Assembly: GCA_938743325.2 (NCBI GenBank)
Contig: OW568863.1
Coordinates: 496,001-560,000, forward strand
Length of the DNA: 64,000 nucleotides
Direction of reading: 5' to 3'
Source of the DNA: Pycnococcus provasolii
Lineage: Eukaryota; Chlorophyta; Pseudoscourfieldiophyceae; Pseudoscourfieldiales; Pycnococcaceae
Below are positions 1 to 8,698 of this stretch, piece by piece (the first letter of the stretch is position 1; each line of letters starts with the position of its first letter). The notes under the pieces are model-generated. The model had not been told where the DNA came from and searched no databases. It saw nothing but the letters and a program-made list of their open reading frames with translations. The translations under genes and the position numbers were made by a program.

Positions 1-1
1 T

Positions 2-2521
2 GTGCGCATCGGAATGCTCCTCGGCGCGTGGTCTGCCACAAGGGGCCAGACTGCGGTGCAGACGGCAAAGCTGGAGTTGGCACGCAGGCGGCGCTGCATG
101 ACGATCCTCGCGACAGCGCTGCTATGCTGGGTGCAGCAGAATGCGCAAGCCGTGCGCATTCAGATTTTTGTCGCGACCACGGCTACACGCTTCGTGAGCC
201 GAGATGCACTTTGCACGTGGCGCCGACGCGTCGCGCGCGAGGCTGCTCGTGCAATCGACGAGCGTGCCGAGTGGGCATACGACTTTGTCTTCCGCCGCCG
301 CCTCACCCTAGCCTGGCGGGAGGCGGCACACAGGGCAGCATGCCTGGGCGATGCTGAGGACATGGCATTCACCAGGCGCGTTGCGCGAACTCGACGCGCA
401 GTGTTGACTGCATGGCAAGCGCGAGCGAAGGCCATCTTCGAGTCGCATGAGAAGTCGGAGCGCGCACGCGATCACCTTCGCGCCAAGCTTCTGCGTCGCT
501 TCATGCTAAAGTACTGGCTCGACGATGGTGTGTACGGTCGCCTTCGCGCAGAGGCAGCCTTTGCTCACAGCCGCCGTCGGCAGCTTGCACTCGGGTTGGG
601 CAGTTGGCGGTCGTTCGCTGAGTCGTGCTTGCAAAGGGCTGAGGCACACCGCGCTTCACGCCGGCATCACTACCTCATGACTTTGTGCGCATGCCTTATT
701 CGATGGCGCTCACTGATTCGTGCTCGCGACGCCCGTGTCGCTCTGCTCGCGCGGGCAGCGGTCACATCGCGAGAGCGGCACCTTCGCCGAGCGCTTGCGA
801 CTTGGCGCGGTCCGTTTCTCGCGTGGTGTCGGCACACGCACGCTCTGCTCGGCGATGCGGCATGTTTCTGGAAAGCGCATCGCCTGTGGGATGCGCTAGC
901 GTCTTGGCGTGCAGCCTCTGCGCTGGCTGCGAGAGCGCGTGCACGCGAATCGGAGGCGCGCAGGCACCGCAACCTGGCGCTCTCGGGGGCAGCTTTCGAC
1001 GCTATGCTGGCTCACGCCGCGATGAGGGCATCTCAGCGAAGCGCGGAGGACAGCAAGGTTCTCGCGGCGGTGGATCGCCTCAACTCGTCTGCAAAGCGCC
1101 GCATATTCGAGACATGGATGGACGCACATGCCGTGCTTGTCATTCACGGATTCCGCGAGGCACAGGCAGTTGCGTTCGCAAGGCATCGATTCGGCACCAA
1201 GGTGCTAGCAGCATGGTGCCAGGCTTCCTCTGAGTCAGCATCGCGAGGACGTGCGCTCGACGCCGCGATCATCTGGTGGAGAGGGCGGCTGATGACTGTG
1301 GCCCTTCGCGAGGCATTTAAGGCAAATCGCGCCGTGTCGATCTGGCGTCGACGGTGGACACACGCTGCACTGCAGCATGCGCGACGCGCGCTAATTTTGC
1401 GAGGTCTACGCGCTTGGACATACTACGCACTCACCTACCGCGCGCGCAAGCGCGAGATGCTTGCCGAGGCGTCAGCCATGCATCGTGCGGAGCTGCAGCA
1501 TGTTGCGCTCAATATGCTCCTAGTGGAGGGCATGCGGCGCAAGGCGGCACGCATGCAGGAAGCCGTGCATGCGACGGCCCAGCGCACCGCCGCGCGCCTG
1601 CAGCTGGCTGCACGCTTTGCACGGCGATGGAGGAGAACTGTGCGAGACAGGAAGAGTTCCACATCCTATCGGGTTGGTGTTGTTGGCAGCTCAGAGCTTG
1701 CCTTCGACCTGCCACCCGCCGTTCCGAGAAGTGAGATGTCCACACCGGTGCTGGCGACGACGTATCATCTCCCCGACCACCCTGCTCCGGCACTCGTTGC
1801 CATTCCATCGACATCGCGACCGCCGCCACGCAAGCCTCGCCTCGTGTACGACGAGGATGAGGATCACCATACGATGGTGGTTGAGCCGGCACCGCAAGCT
1901 GCTGCTGCCGCAGCACCATCACCACCACCAGCGCCGCCGCCACCACCACCTGCTGCTGCTGCTGCTGCTGCTGCCACGGTGCTCACAACTCCTCCCCCTG
2001 CTCCTGCCCCGGCTGCTCCTGCACTTCGCCGCACCACGATGGATGTCGTCAAATTTTCCATTGACGATGTGATCACTGAAGGCGGCGACATCACTCCGGA
2101 AACGCCGCCGACGACGAAAGAGGCGAAGGCATCCTCGAAAGTTCCCTTTGACGACACGCCTTACAAGGCGATTGAACGCGCCCCTCGCTCCGCGGCCATG
2201 TCATCGTCATCGCTCAAGGCGACTGGCGCTCTCGACGATGCGGAGGTGCAGGCTCAGCTTTGGGTGATGGAGTGCACGATGCGCGAATTCCAGCGTCTTC
2301 AGGAGCAGCTTGCCTCTGCGAAATCGGCGACGGCGGCTCTCTCCGCCGCTGTTTCGAGCGGCGGCACGCACGCGGAGTCAGCCTGGCTTGCTTCGTGCGA
2401 GCGTCTGCAAACGCTCGTGCGTCGTCGTGACGAGGTTCGTCCCGTGATTGCGGATATGGCGTGTCGCATTGACAGCATGGTGAGGTGCCTTGAGAAGAAG
2501 GATTCCAAATTTCTTTTGTAA
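2..2521 (+). CDS. Sfi1-like centrin-binding repeat protein (5' end outside window)
   Basis: The frame is open from the window edge to a TAA at 2519-2521, leaving 839 visible residues; the true start lies upstream. Residues 1-560 are Ala/Arg-rich helices carrying a Trp every 25-45 residues in contexts such as LLRRFMLKYW, LCACLIRWRSLI, RALATWRGPF, KRRIFETWMDAH and LILRGLRAWTYYAL. That is the pattern of Sfi1 repeats, each of which binds one centrin along a long alpha-helix at the basal body, centrosome or spindle pole. About a dozen such repeats are visible. Residues about 600-690 are Pro/Ala-rich and disordered, with poly-Pro and a GCT-run poly-Ala. The last 100 residues form a short predicted helical pair. 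A four-EF-hand protein, a possible partner, is encoded at 25552. The Sfi1 assignment rests on repeat spacing only; another Trp-repeat protein is possible. Confidence 0.72.
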   Translation: MRIGMLLGAWSATRGQTAVQTAKLELARRRRCMTILATALLCWVQQNAQAVRIQIFVATTATRFVSRDALCTWRRRVAREAARAIDERAEWAYDFVFRRRLTLAWREAAHRAACLGDAEDMAFTRRVARTRRAVLTAWQARAKAIFESHEKSERARDHLRAKLLRRFMLKYWLDDGVYGRLRAEAAFAHSRRRQLALGLGSWRSFAESCLQRAEAHRASRRHHYLMTLCACLIRWRSLIRARDARVALLARAAVTSRERHLRRALATWRGPFLAWCRHTHALLGDAACFWKAHRLWDALASWRAASALAARARARESEARRHRNLALSGAAFDAMLAHAAMRASQRSAEDSKVLAAVDRLNSSAKRRIFETWMDAHAVLVIHGFREAQAVAFARHRFGTKVLAAWCQASSESASRGRALDAAIIWWRGRLMTVALREAFKANRAVSIWRRRWTHAALQHARRALILRGLRAWTYYALTYRARKREMLAEASAMHRAELQHVALNMLLVEGMRRKAARMQEAVHATAQRTAARLQLAARFARRWRRTVRDRKSSTSYRVGVVGSSELAFDLPPAVPRSEMSTPVLATTYHLPDHPAPALVAIPSTSRPPPRKPRLVYDEDEDHHTMVVEPAPQAAAAAAPSPPPAPPPPPPAAAAAAAATVLTTPPPAPAPAAPALRRTTMDVVKFSIDDVITEGGDITPETPPTTKEAKASSKVPFDDTPYKAIERAPRSAAMSSSSLKATGALDDAEVQAQLWVMECTMREFQRLQEQLASAKSATAALSAAVSSGGTHAESAWLASCERLQTLVRRRDEVRPVIADMACRIDSMVRCLEKKDSKFLL

Positions 2522-3578
2522 GGATACTACATTATTTTTTTTAGAGGTGCAGGTACCATAACATAACATAAGCTTAAAGATGCCGGGTATAGGTCGATCA
2601 GTGTGTGCACTGTGCAGACGGTGCATCGGGTTTGTGGGAGTTTATGGGATGGGACGACAGATACACGTGGATGGTACTTTACGAATACACGTGCGTGTGC
2701 AAGCAACAGTCAAAAGGAACATACATCATGGTGAAATCCTGAAATGCTGATCTTGCATCACCTTATTTACCACCCTACAGTAGATGTCTATCGAACTTAT
2801 TATGGGTATGTACTTACATACATATGTACATAAAGTAACGTAAACGGCTTACTGTACAGTAGTACTACATACAGCTGTTACTACTGTAGTACTACAGTGT
2901 ACACCAACGTCGCCCAACTTCCTTCGCAAGCACGTCTATTTCAAGACGTTTTTTCAAGAAAGTCCAAAGTCCAAAGACAGACCAAAGGTAAACTGTAAAC
3001 TGTAATAAACTTTACGTCTCGGAAGAAACGGAACGGGAAAGAAACCCACCTAGGCTGCCCAGGTCCAGGTCCAGGGGGGGGGACGGTTCGTCTCTCCCCC
3101 TCCAGGGATGTTTCTCCGCCCCGGTGCTTCCCAACCTCACTACCGGGTGGGGCGTGGCCTTGCAAGGCCACTCCTGCCCGACCAATGCATACCCCTATCC
3201 GTGTATGTAGTTTCGCATAGGATTCGCATCCAGAATAAGAATAAGATGCGTGCGTGAAAGTCAAACGTGCATCGGCCTTAAGCCTTAAGCCTTAAGCCGT
3301 TCGTTCGTTCCACCACTGTGTTTATTTGAGGATTCACTTGTACATAAGTATCTTATGCAAGTATGTATGTATGTGAGGAGTCACTAGTGAGTGCAGCGAA
3401 TATGTAAGCTTACTCTTGCTCTCGTACCTATAGTTCGTCTCTTTAAAGGGTCGCAGCTCCTTCTCTTCTTCTTTTGGTGGGTGGGCCCCAGTGACTGACA
3501 ATGGGATATGTGCTATGGGTAACGCTGCCATTCCCATTCTCACACAGTACTACATACTGTGCCTCTCATTCTCATCTC

Positions 3579-3616
<38 letters not shown>

Positions 3617-3649
3617 AACTACCTTACATACACCTTTTCGTATTGAAAG
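2522..3649. other. Spacer with palindromic words and an (AAC)n leader
   Basis: No convincing gene was seen. It is AT-rich around 2700-2900, with two exact copies of the palindrome GTAGTACTAC (2859-2868 and 2886-2895). A GC-rich patch at 3060-3120 contains repeated CCAGGTCCAGG. An (AAC/CAA)n microsatellite (about 3578-3616) ends 34 nt before the ATG of the next gene and so is probably in its 5' leader. Confidence 0.6.
3578..3616 (+). repeat. (CAA)n microsatellite in 5' leader
   Basis: About 13 uninterrupted CAA triplets lie directly upstream of the ATG at 3650. Confidence 0.95.
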
Positions 3650-5248
3650 ATGTCGTTCGTCAACGAGGCGTGCCTGTGGGCGTTCCCCACGAAACGTGCG
3701 GACATCACGAAGGTGTGCACCACGAAAGGTGCCTGGAGAACGCACGTGCGACGCCACTTCGTGCTTGTCGACTCTGCCCCAGCTCTCTTCTGCTTCACGC
3801 GTGAAGGTGACCCAAGCCCTCGATTCGTTCTGCCACTGCTCGGAGCCGATGTTTCTCCAGTGAAAACCACGAAAAGTGGAAGCAACTCAGTGACGGCACT
3901 CATGTCGTCCCTGCTCTTCGCGCGAACGCCGACGCACTGCCTCGAAGTTACGGTTGCGGAGAAGTTCAGGCCGCTGTGCAAACGCGCGTCGATTCGCCTC
4001 GCGGCGGATACGAAACGCCAGCTCGACGAGTGGTGCGCTGCTCTGAAGCGTGCTGCTGCCGTGGGACGCAAGCACGCCGCCGTCGAAGGTGTCGAGCACG
4101 CGCACGTGCAAACGCAGACAGATGGCGACAGCGAGCAGAAGAAAAAGCACCAACAAGCCGCCATAGCTTCGTTGATCACCAACACAGACTCGTCCTCAGA
4201 TGCGAGTCTTGACACGATGCCTCCCTCTCAGCAGGAGCTGAAGGCGAACGAGGCGGTCTGGCTCGCCAATCCGATGTGCAAATTGGAGGAAAACGAGGAG
4301 AACCAGCCGTTGACGACAGCGGCAGCCGTGGCGGCGGCCGTGGCGGCGATTGTACCGAAACCGCAGAAGCGTTTCCGAGACAAGTACGGCTGCGATGATG
4401 CGAAGATCGACTCACATGCCGTCGCGTTGAGTCCCAAGAAAACTCATGAGGCGGCTGCTGAACCTTTGCCTCTGCCGCTACCTCCCAAACTGCCGCTGGC
4501 GTCGCCACTCGGACAAGCCACACCTGTTTCAGCTCCGACACCACCAAACTCTCACGAGTCGAACTCGTCCGACGAACGCAACAAGGCGGCGACTTCTAAG
4601 ATATCGTCGTCCATGGCACCAGCTCCTCCCGTCTCGCCGCCGCCACCACCACCGCCGCCTCCACCGCCGCCGCCGCTACCGCCTTCGAAGTCAGCGATCA
4701 CGGCACCCGCTGGCGTCAAGACGGCTAAGCCATCGGCTTCCAGCATGCGCGCAAAGTCTGAGCCAACCTTCGCGGATCAGCTGAAGGAGGCCACCACCCT
4801 GTCGACCGCGAGGCGTGCTGCTGAGCGCAAGGAGAACAAGAAGTTCGCAGCCACGCCAACCTCGAGCACAACTTCGACGACTCCCACTTCCAAGTACCGT
4901 CCTGCTGCTGCGCCAGCATCGTCCCCGCTTGCCGACGAGGTGAAGAAGATGAAGGCGAAGCTGCGCACACCTGAGAAGAAGACGCATGTGCAGCTTGAAT
5001 CAGCTTCGCTGAGCCGCGGTGCATCAGACGCATCGGCGTATGCTCTTGAGCCTGCGACGGACGAGGTTTTTCATGACGCGAGCGGTGCCGCCGATGTCGA
5101 TGCCGTGGGCGATGACTGGACGCACCGCTCGAGTGACGATGGGAGTGTGGGGCCAGGCACCGCATCCAAGAGTGGCGGTGTTGGCAACTTGGCGGAGACG
5201 CTTGGTGCAGCTTTGCTTGGTCGACGCAAGCGCCTGTTCGGCAACTAA
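3650..5248 (+). CDS. PH-domain protein with long disordered polyproline tail
   Basis: The product is 532 residues, starting at the first ATG after the (CAA)n leader. Residues about 8-135 look like a pleckstrin-homology domain. There is a strand-rich opening (GAWRTHVRRHFVLVD), a run of beta segments, and a closing helix with the invariant Trp (QLDEWCAALKRAA). PH domains bind phosphoinositides or proteins and recruit their hosts to membranes. The rest is low complexity: Ser/Ala/Pro-rich, with a block of about 13 prolines near residue 330, acidic and Lys-rich patches, and a basic C-terminal end (RRKRLFG). No FH2, kinase or GAP domain follows, so this is not a formin, and no function can be assigned beyond membrane or actin-related scaffolding, which is a guess. 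Confidence 0.7.
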   Translation: MSFVNEACLWAFPTKRADITKVCTTKGAWRTHVRRHFVLVDSAPALFCFTREGDPSPRFVLPLLGADVSPVKTTKSGSNSVTALMSSLLFARTPTHCLEVTVAEKFRPLCKRASIRLAADTKRQLDEWCAALKRAAAVGRKHAAVEGVEHAHVQTQTDGDSEQKKKHQQAAIASLITNTDSSSDASLDTMPPSQQELKANEAVWLANPMCKLEENEENQPLTTAAAVAAAVAAIVPKPQKRFRDKYGCDDAKIDSHAVALSPKKTHEAAAEPLPLPLPPKLPLASPLGQATPVSAPTPPNSHESNSSDERNKAATSKISSSMAPAPPVSPPPPPPPPPPPPPLPPSKSAITAPAGVKTAKPSASSMRAKSEPTFADQLKEATTLSTARRAAERKENKKFAATPTSSTTSTTPTSKYRPAAAPASSPLADEVKKMKAKLRTPEKKTHVQLESASLSRGASDASAYALEPATDEVFHDASGAADVDAVGDDWTHRSSDDGSVGPGTASKSGGVGNLAETLGAALLGRRKRLFGN

Positions 5249-5455
5249 GCAAAGATCACTTGACCGACGAGGTTGGATGCAACAAACAAGTTGGGTTGGG
5301 GACGATTTGGTGGAGTTCTTGATTTCGTGTATGTGACAGCGAGTAAACGAAACTTTTGGGTTCGACCCGTTGGACGAAGTAAACTCTATTACACAACTGG
5401 ATGAGCGATCTTAGCTACATTCCATGACTGACTCAGCGACCTTATGGTTTTTGTT

Positions 5456-6068
5456 TTATATCTTGAGTTCGTCGATACCCCAGTCTTCATAACTTCCGTC
5501 CGGAAGGTAACGTCGAATGATGAACGGAATCTTGCGCTGGCGCAGCTCCTGTTTATTTGTGTGAAGTTATCGTTTATCGTATGGGGTTAGTCGTTTGCGA
5601 TTTCTGGACTCCCAAGCTGGTCGCGTAGAGTTTTGCTTGGAGAGATGAGATATGTGTACAAAGTCGCCGTACCTTGGTAGCGATTTCGAGCGGGTCAGTT
5701 TCTCCGTCGAGAGGCACCATGACAGGTGCGTTCATTGAGATCTGCAGGGCTCGTGCGCCAAGTACGCGTGCACGTTCGTATTTGGTTAGGAATCTAGTCG
5801 TGACACGCACTGACGCCGCTGTCAAGGGCCCACTTGCTGGGTTAACTCCTGGTGCAAATTCCATCGAGTCGATGAGTTGCGCATCCATCACGTCAGGCGC
5901 TGCATGGACGGTATCAGGCGCAGTGCCGTCCCCCCCCATCCCCTCCACTCCGTGCCCGTCGGCGTCGTCCTCCGGTGCGTCGTCTTCGTGGATATCTTCA
6001 TCCGCGTAGTCGTCTTCGAAGCCGTCGTCGCCTCCTCCCGCCATCTGGTCGTCGTCGTGGTCGGACAT
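5456..6068 (-). CDS. RPB6: RNA polymerase subunit RPB6/RPABC2 (two exons)
   Basis: RPB6 is the shared subunit of RNA polymerases I, II and III (omega homologue). Exon 1 is 6068..5673 (132 codons) and exon 2 is 5548..5456 (30 codons plus TAA). The intron, 5672..5549 (124 nt), reads AAG|GTACGG ... AACAG|GAG and is phase 0. The N-terminus is the usual acidic tail ([17 protein letters not shown]). The core has [20 protein letters not shown] and [19 protein letters not shown], and exon 2 supplies [18 protein letters not shown] and [12 protein letters not shown]. Together these cover the whole conserved RPB6 fold, 162 residues in all. Without the splice the protein would lose its conserved C-terminus, so the intron is well supported. 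Telomere-like CCCTAA motifs lie 80-200 bp upstream. Confidence 0.95.
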
Positions 6069-6146
6069 ATTCGAGAACGTGAAAAATGGAACAAAAAATG
6101 CGCCGCCGGGAACAATACCACAACCAGCAGTCCTTCCAACCTGTTT

Positions 6147-6266
6147 TCAAACCCTAATAAGAACGCCACTCTTTAAAACCCTAAACGAGTTGGGAAACCC
6201 TAACCAGGTACCCGAGCCTCGCCCTAACCCTAGATTCCTAGAGGTATTCTTACCCCGAAACCCTAA
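6147..6266. promoter_or_regulatory. Telomere-like (telo-box) motif cluster upstream of RPB6
   Basis: Seven or so CCCTAA or ACCCTAG words, several in the AAACCCTAA context of the plant telo-box, sit 80-200 bp upstream of the RPB6 ATG (6068, minus strand). A regulatory role is inferred from the plant precedent. Confidence 0.5.
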
Positions 6267-7051
6267 CGGTCGTTCGCCCTCCCCGGCCTCTTCCCCGGCC
6301 CCGGAAAACCTCCCCGCACTGTGGATTCGTAGTTCTGTCGTATGTAGCGGTGTTGGCAGGTGGGGTTGGCCTACGTAGCGTCCTTGTTGAGCGTCGAGTT
6401 GAGGCTGGCGTGTCCATGCATTGATTTGCTGCTGGCGATTGGCGAACGACTTGCTGTTGCGGCGTGCAACCGTGCGGCGTACTGGGCGTAGGTCTGCGGC
6501 GTGCTTGGTCGAACCGAGGCGAAGGCCGAAAGCAAGCGTGTTCACCCGTGTTCACGTGGAGTTCACCTGGACCTGCTCCCTTTCATGGATGGAACTTGGA
6601 ATACTATTGATGGAAGGATTATTGATGGCACGTGATGAGAGGTTTGTGCGTGTGCGTGTGTGTGTGTGTGTGGTATCGTGCGAATGCGATGAGTGAGTCA
6701 GTGAGTGAATGAGGTTTCGTGAATGCGTGTGGTGAACCTGTGCGGTGATGGTGGTGAGGAGGAGGAAGGTGGTCAGGAAGCTCTTGGCGTTCTCCGGTTG
6801 CCGGTGCAACACAAAGAAGTTAAGGAAATGCGATGTGCGTAAAAGTCAGCGGGTAAGTACCGTACCACCCTCTTTGGCTCTTTATCTGCGCCTGTTGGCC
6901 TGTGTTTGTGGGGAAAAAATAGCACAAAATACTTTAGCGTGCGTTTGTGCGCCATCAGAAGACGTTCGCCATCAGCCTCGTGTGCGCATACACTTTTACT
7001 CTCGCACAGCTGTGGGACGGAAGGTTTCGTCTCTATAGATACGATACAGCC

Positions 7052-7053
<2 letters not shown>

Positions 7054-7083
<30 letters not shown>
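7054..7083 (+). repeat. (TG)15 microsatellite in 5' leader
   Basis: Fifteen TG units end 41 nt before the ATG at 7125. Confidence 0.95.
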
Positions 7084-7086
<3 letters not shown>

Positions 7087-7124
7087 ACTTGACTTGACTT
7101 TTTTATAAGTAAGGAAATAAAACA

Positions 7125-7838
7125 ATGTCAGGCCACGCCGCGACGCCGACGACGTCGTCGCGCATGCACGCGCGCGACTTCAGCGCAGCCCTGGGAACAA
7201 ACACGACCATGGGACACGGCATCGAGTTCCAGTACGGAACCATGCCCGCACACCACAAGGAGTGGATTATGAAGGTATGTGCTGGCACCTCAAGATGGTG
7301 GTTTTCCTGGTCTTAGAAGAAGACGATGATAAGGCGGGAACGTCGCGGCTCCACCCCGCCGGCTGACTGGCTCTTCGAGCGGCGTTGTGTGCTCGTAGTG
7401 GTGAAGCGCAAAGGCTAATGCAACCTACCAAAACACACACAATAACAGGAAACGCGCCGTCTGGACAGGCGGGATATAAAGCTCGACCACGTGAAAAGTG
7501 GTGGAAACATTGAGGACTTGCACACTCTCAAGCCGACGCCGCTCACCCTAGCTCGCACCATCTCGGGAGACGCGCACGCCCCGGACTCGATAAAAAAGCA
7601 GTACAACCTCAACCCGCCAACACCGAAGAGCATGCGTGACTTCGCAGTGAAAGCGCAGCCTCCACACCGCGTTCACCACCACAACTTTGGTTGGCAAGGA
7701 CCACAACCTCAGGTTCCTGTCGCGTACACCACCTCCGGTCCCGCTTGGAGACCGAACGTCGAGTACGGCGCCGCACAAGGTTTCAACCAAACGATTCACA
7801 GCAAGGCTAAGATGTTCGCGCTCGACAAGCGCGCTTGA
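7125..7838 (+). CDS. Unrecognised small protein, two exons
   Basis: Exon 1 is 7125..7274 (50 codons, ATG after AAAACA). The intron, 7275..7448, is 174 nt, AAG|GTATGT ... AACAG|GAA, phase 0. Exon 2 is 7449..7838, ending in TGA. The 179-residue product contains KEWIMK joined to ETRRLDRRDIKLDHV. A His/Pro/Gln-rich middle follows (PPHRVHHHNFGWQGPQPQVP), and the end is basic. There is no signal peptide, membrane segment or known motif. Its size, Pro/His content and short Trp/Tyr peptides (GPAWRPNVEYGA) recall small microtubule-inner or axonemal proteins, but I cannot match it to one. The splice is supported by codon-like composition across both exons and by the same AAG|GTA donor used in RPB6 and AHA1 here. 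Confidence 0.7.
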
Positions 7839-8028
7839 GCGAACACTCTCTGCTTGTTACTCGGAATTTGTCAGTATTAAAATCGGAGATATCCAACACA
7901 CCAAGTTTTTGAAACTAAAGGAAAGACGCGGAGAGTTCGTTTAAATATAACGAACGAGAAAAGGCACACACAATACACTTGTTGTTACACTGCTTCGCTG
8001 CATTAACTACGGAATAGCGAAAGTTTAG

Positions 8029-8430
8029 CTAACCCTCCTTGAAGAGCTTTGTATCCATGGCGACGATTTTCACCCGATCGACGGTTGCGTGCTCGGTGCC
8101 GACTCCGTTGGGACACCCTGTGATGGTAACCCGTGCGTCGTCGACGACCCCTTTCCACACACCGTCGACGAAGTTGTAGAGGAGCAGGTTTCCCTTGATG
8201 TCGACTTTCGCGTTTTCGGTCGGCAGAGTCGCGTGCATCGACGTCTCAAATTGCTGGGACACTTTAACGGCGAGTGACTTGTTAATGATTTGCTTCGACA
8301 TGACGAGTTCGTCGAGTGCTTCGATGAGCGCCGCACCTATTCGCGTGTTGATGTAGAGCGACATCGCCGCGGGAGGCTGACCACCGGCTGACTGCGATGG
8401 CTGACCACCAGCAGCACCAGCAGCAGGCAT
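8029..8430 (-). CDS. TOA2: Transcription factor IIA gamma (small) subunit
   Basis: The product is 133 residues. It matches the TFIIA small-subunit layout: an N-terminal helix pair (INTRIGAALIEALDELVMSK, then QIINKSLAVKVSQQFETSM) followed by a beta-barrel portion (KVDIKGNLLLYNFVDGVW, then the closing VDRVKIVAMDTK, in which VDKVKIVACD is the family hallmark). TFIIA stabilises TBP on the TATA box during RNA polymerase II initiation. The frame stays open upstream through a (CA)n tract that would encode Cys-Val repeats. I therefore chose the ATG at 8430, just inside the repeat; a second Met 22 codons later (MSLYINTRIG) matches the family N-terminus better and may be the real start. It is transcribed divergently from SEC31, which begins about 270 bp away. 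Confidence 0.9.
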   Translation of the reverse strand: MPAAGAAGGQPSQSAGGQPPAAMSLYINTRIGAALIEALDELVMSKQIINKSLAVKVSQQFETSMHATLPTENAKVDIKGNLLLYNFVDGVWKGVVDDARVTITGCPNGVGTEHATVDRVKIVAMDTKLFKEG

Positions 8431-8439
8431 CGCGTACAC

Positions 8440-8466
8440 AACACACACACACACACACACACACAC
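8440..8466. repeat. (CA)n microsatellite, TFIIA-gamma leader
   Basis: About 13 CA units lie 10 nt upstream of the chosen TFIIA-gamma ATG, inside the divergent TFIIA-gamma/SEC31 promoter. Confidence 0.95.
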
Positions 8467-8698
8467 CGTATGGTTTTCAGGCTCCTGGAATTTCACGTTT
8501 AGGTTTTTTCTCCCCCCGGGCCTGCTTCGTTGTGTTTTTTTGGTTTGGTTCGGACCGGTATCCCCAAGCGCTTTGTTTGTGCGCTGGCTGCCTCGCTTCT
8601 GTCGGCAATCCTCAGGCACGCGCACACACTTTTTCTTGTTTTTGGCGGTTGCCTCATCTGGTCATCTCCTCGTCACGGCAGTGCACGATCTTGCACTC

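Larger units (their letters stand above)
6069..7124. other. Divergent promoter region, RPB6 / two-exon gene
   Basis: It contains scattered CCCTAA or AAACCCTAA motifs (6147-6266), a short (GT)n around 6654-6672 and a (TG)15 at 7054-7083. Small open frames on both strands at 6150-6700 are Arg/Ser-rich and resemble no family I know. Confidence 0.5.

Noticed and set aside
5355-5375. tRNA B-box-like GGTTCGACCC
   Set aside because: No matching A-box, acceptor stem or cloverleaf could be drawn around it.
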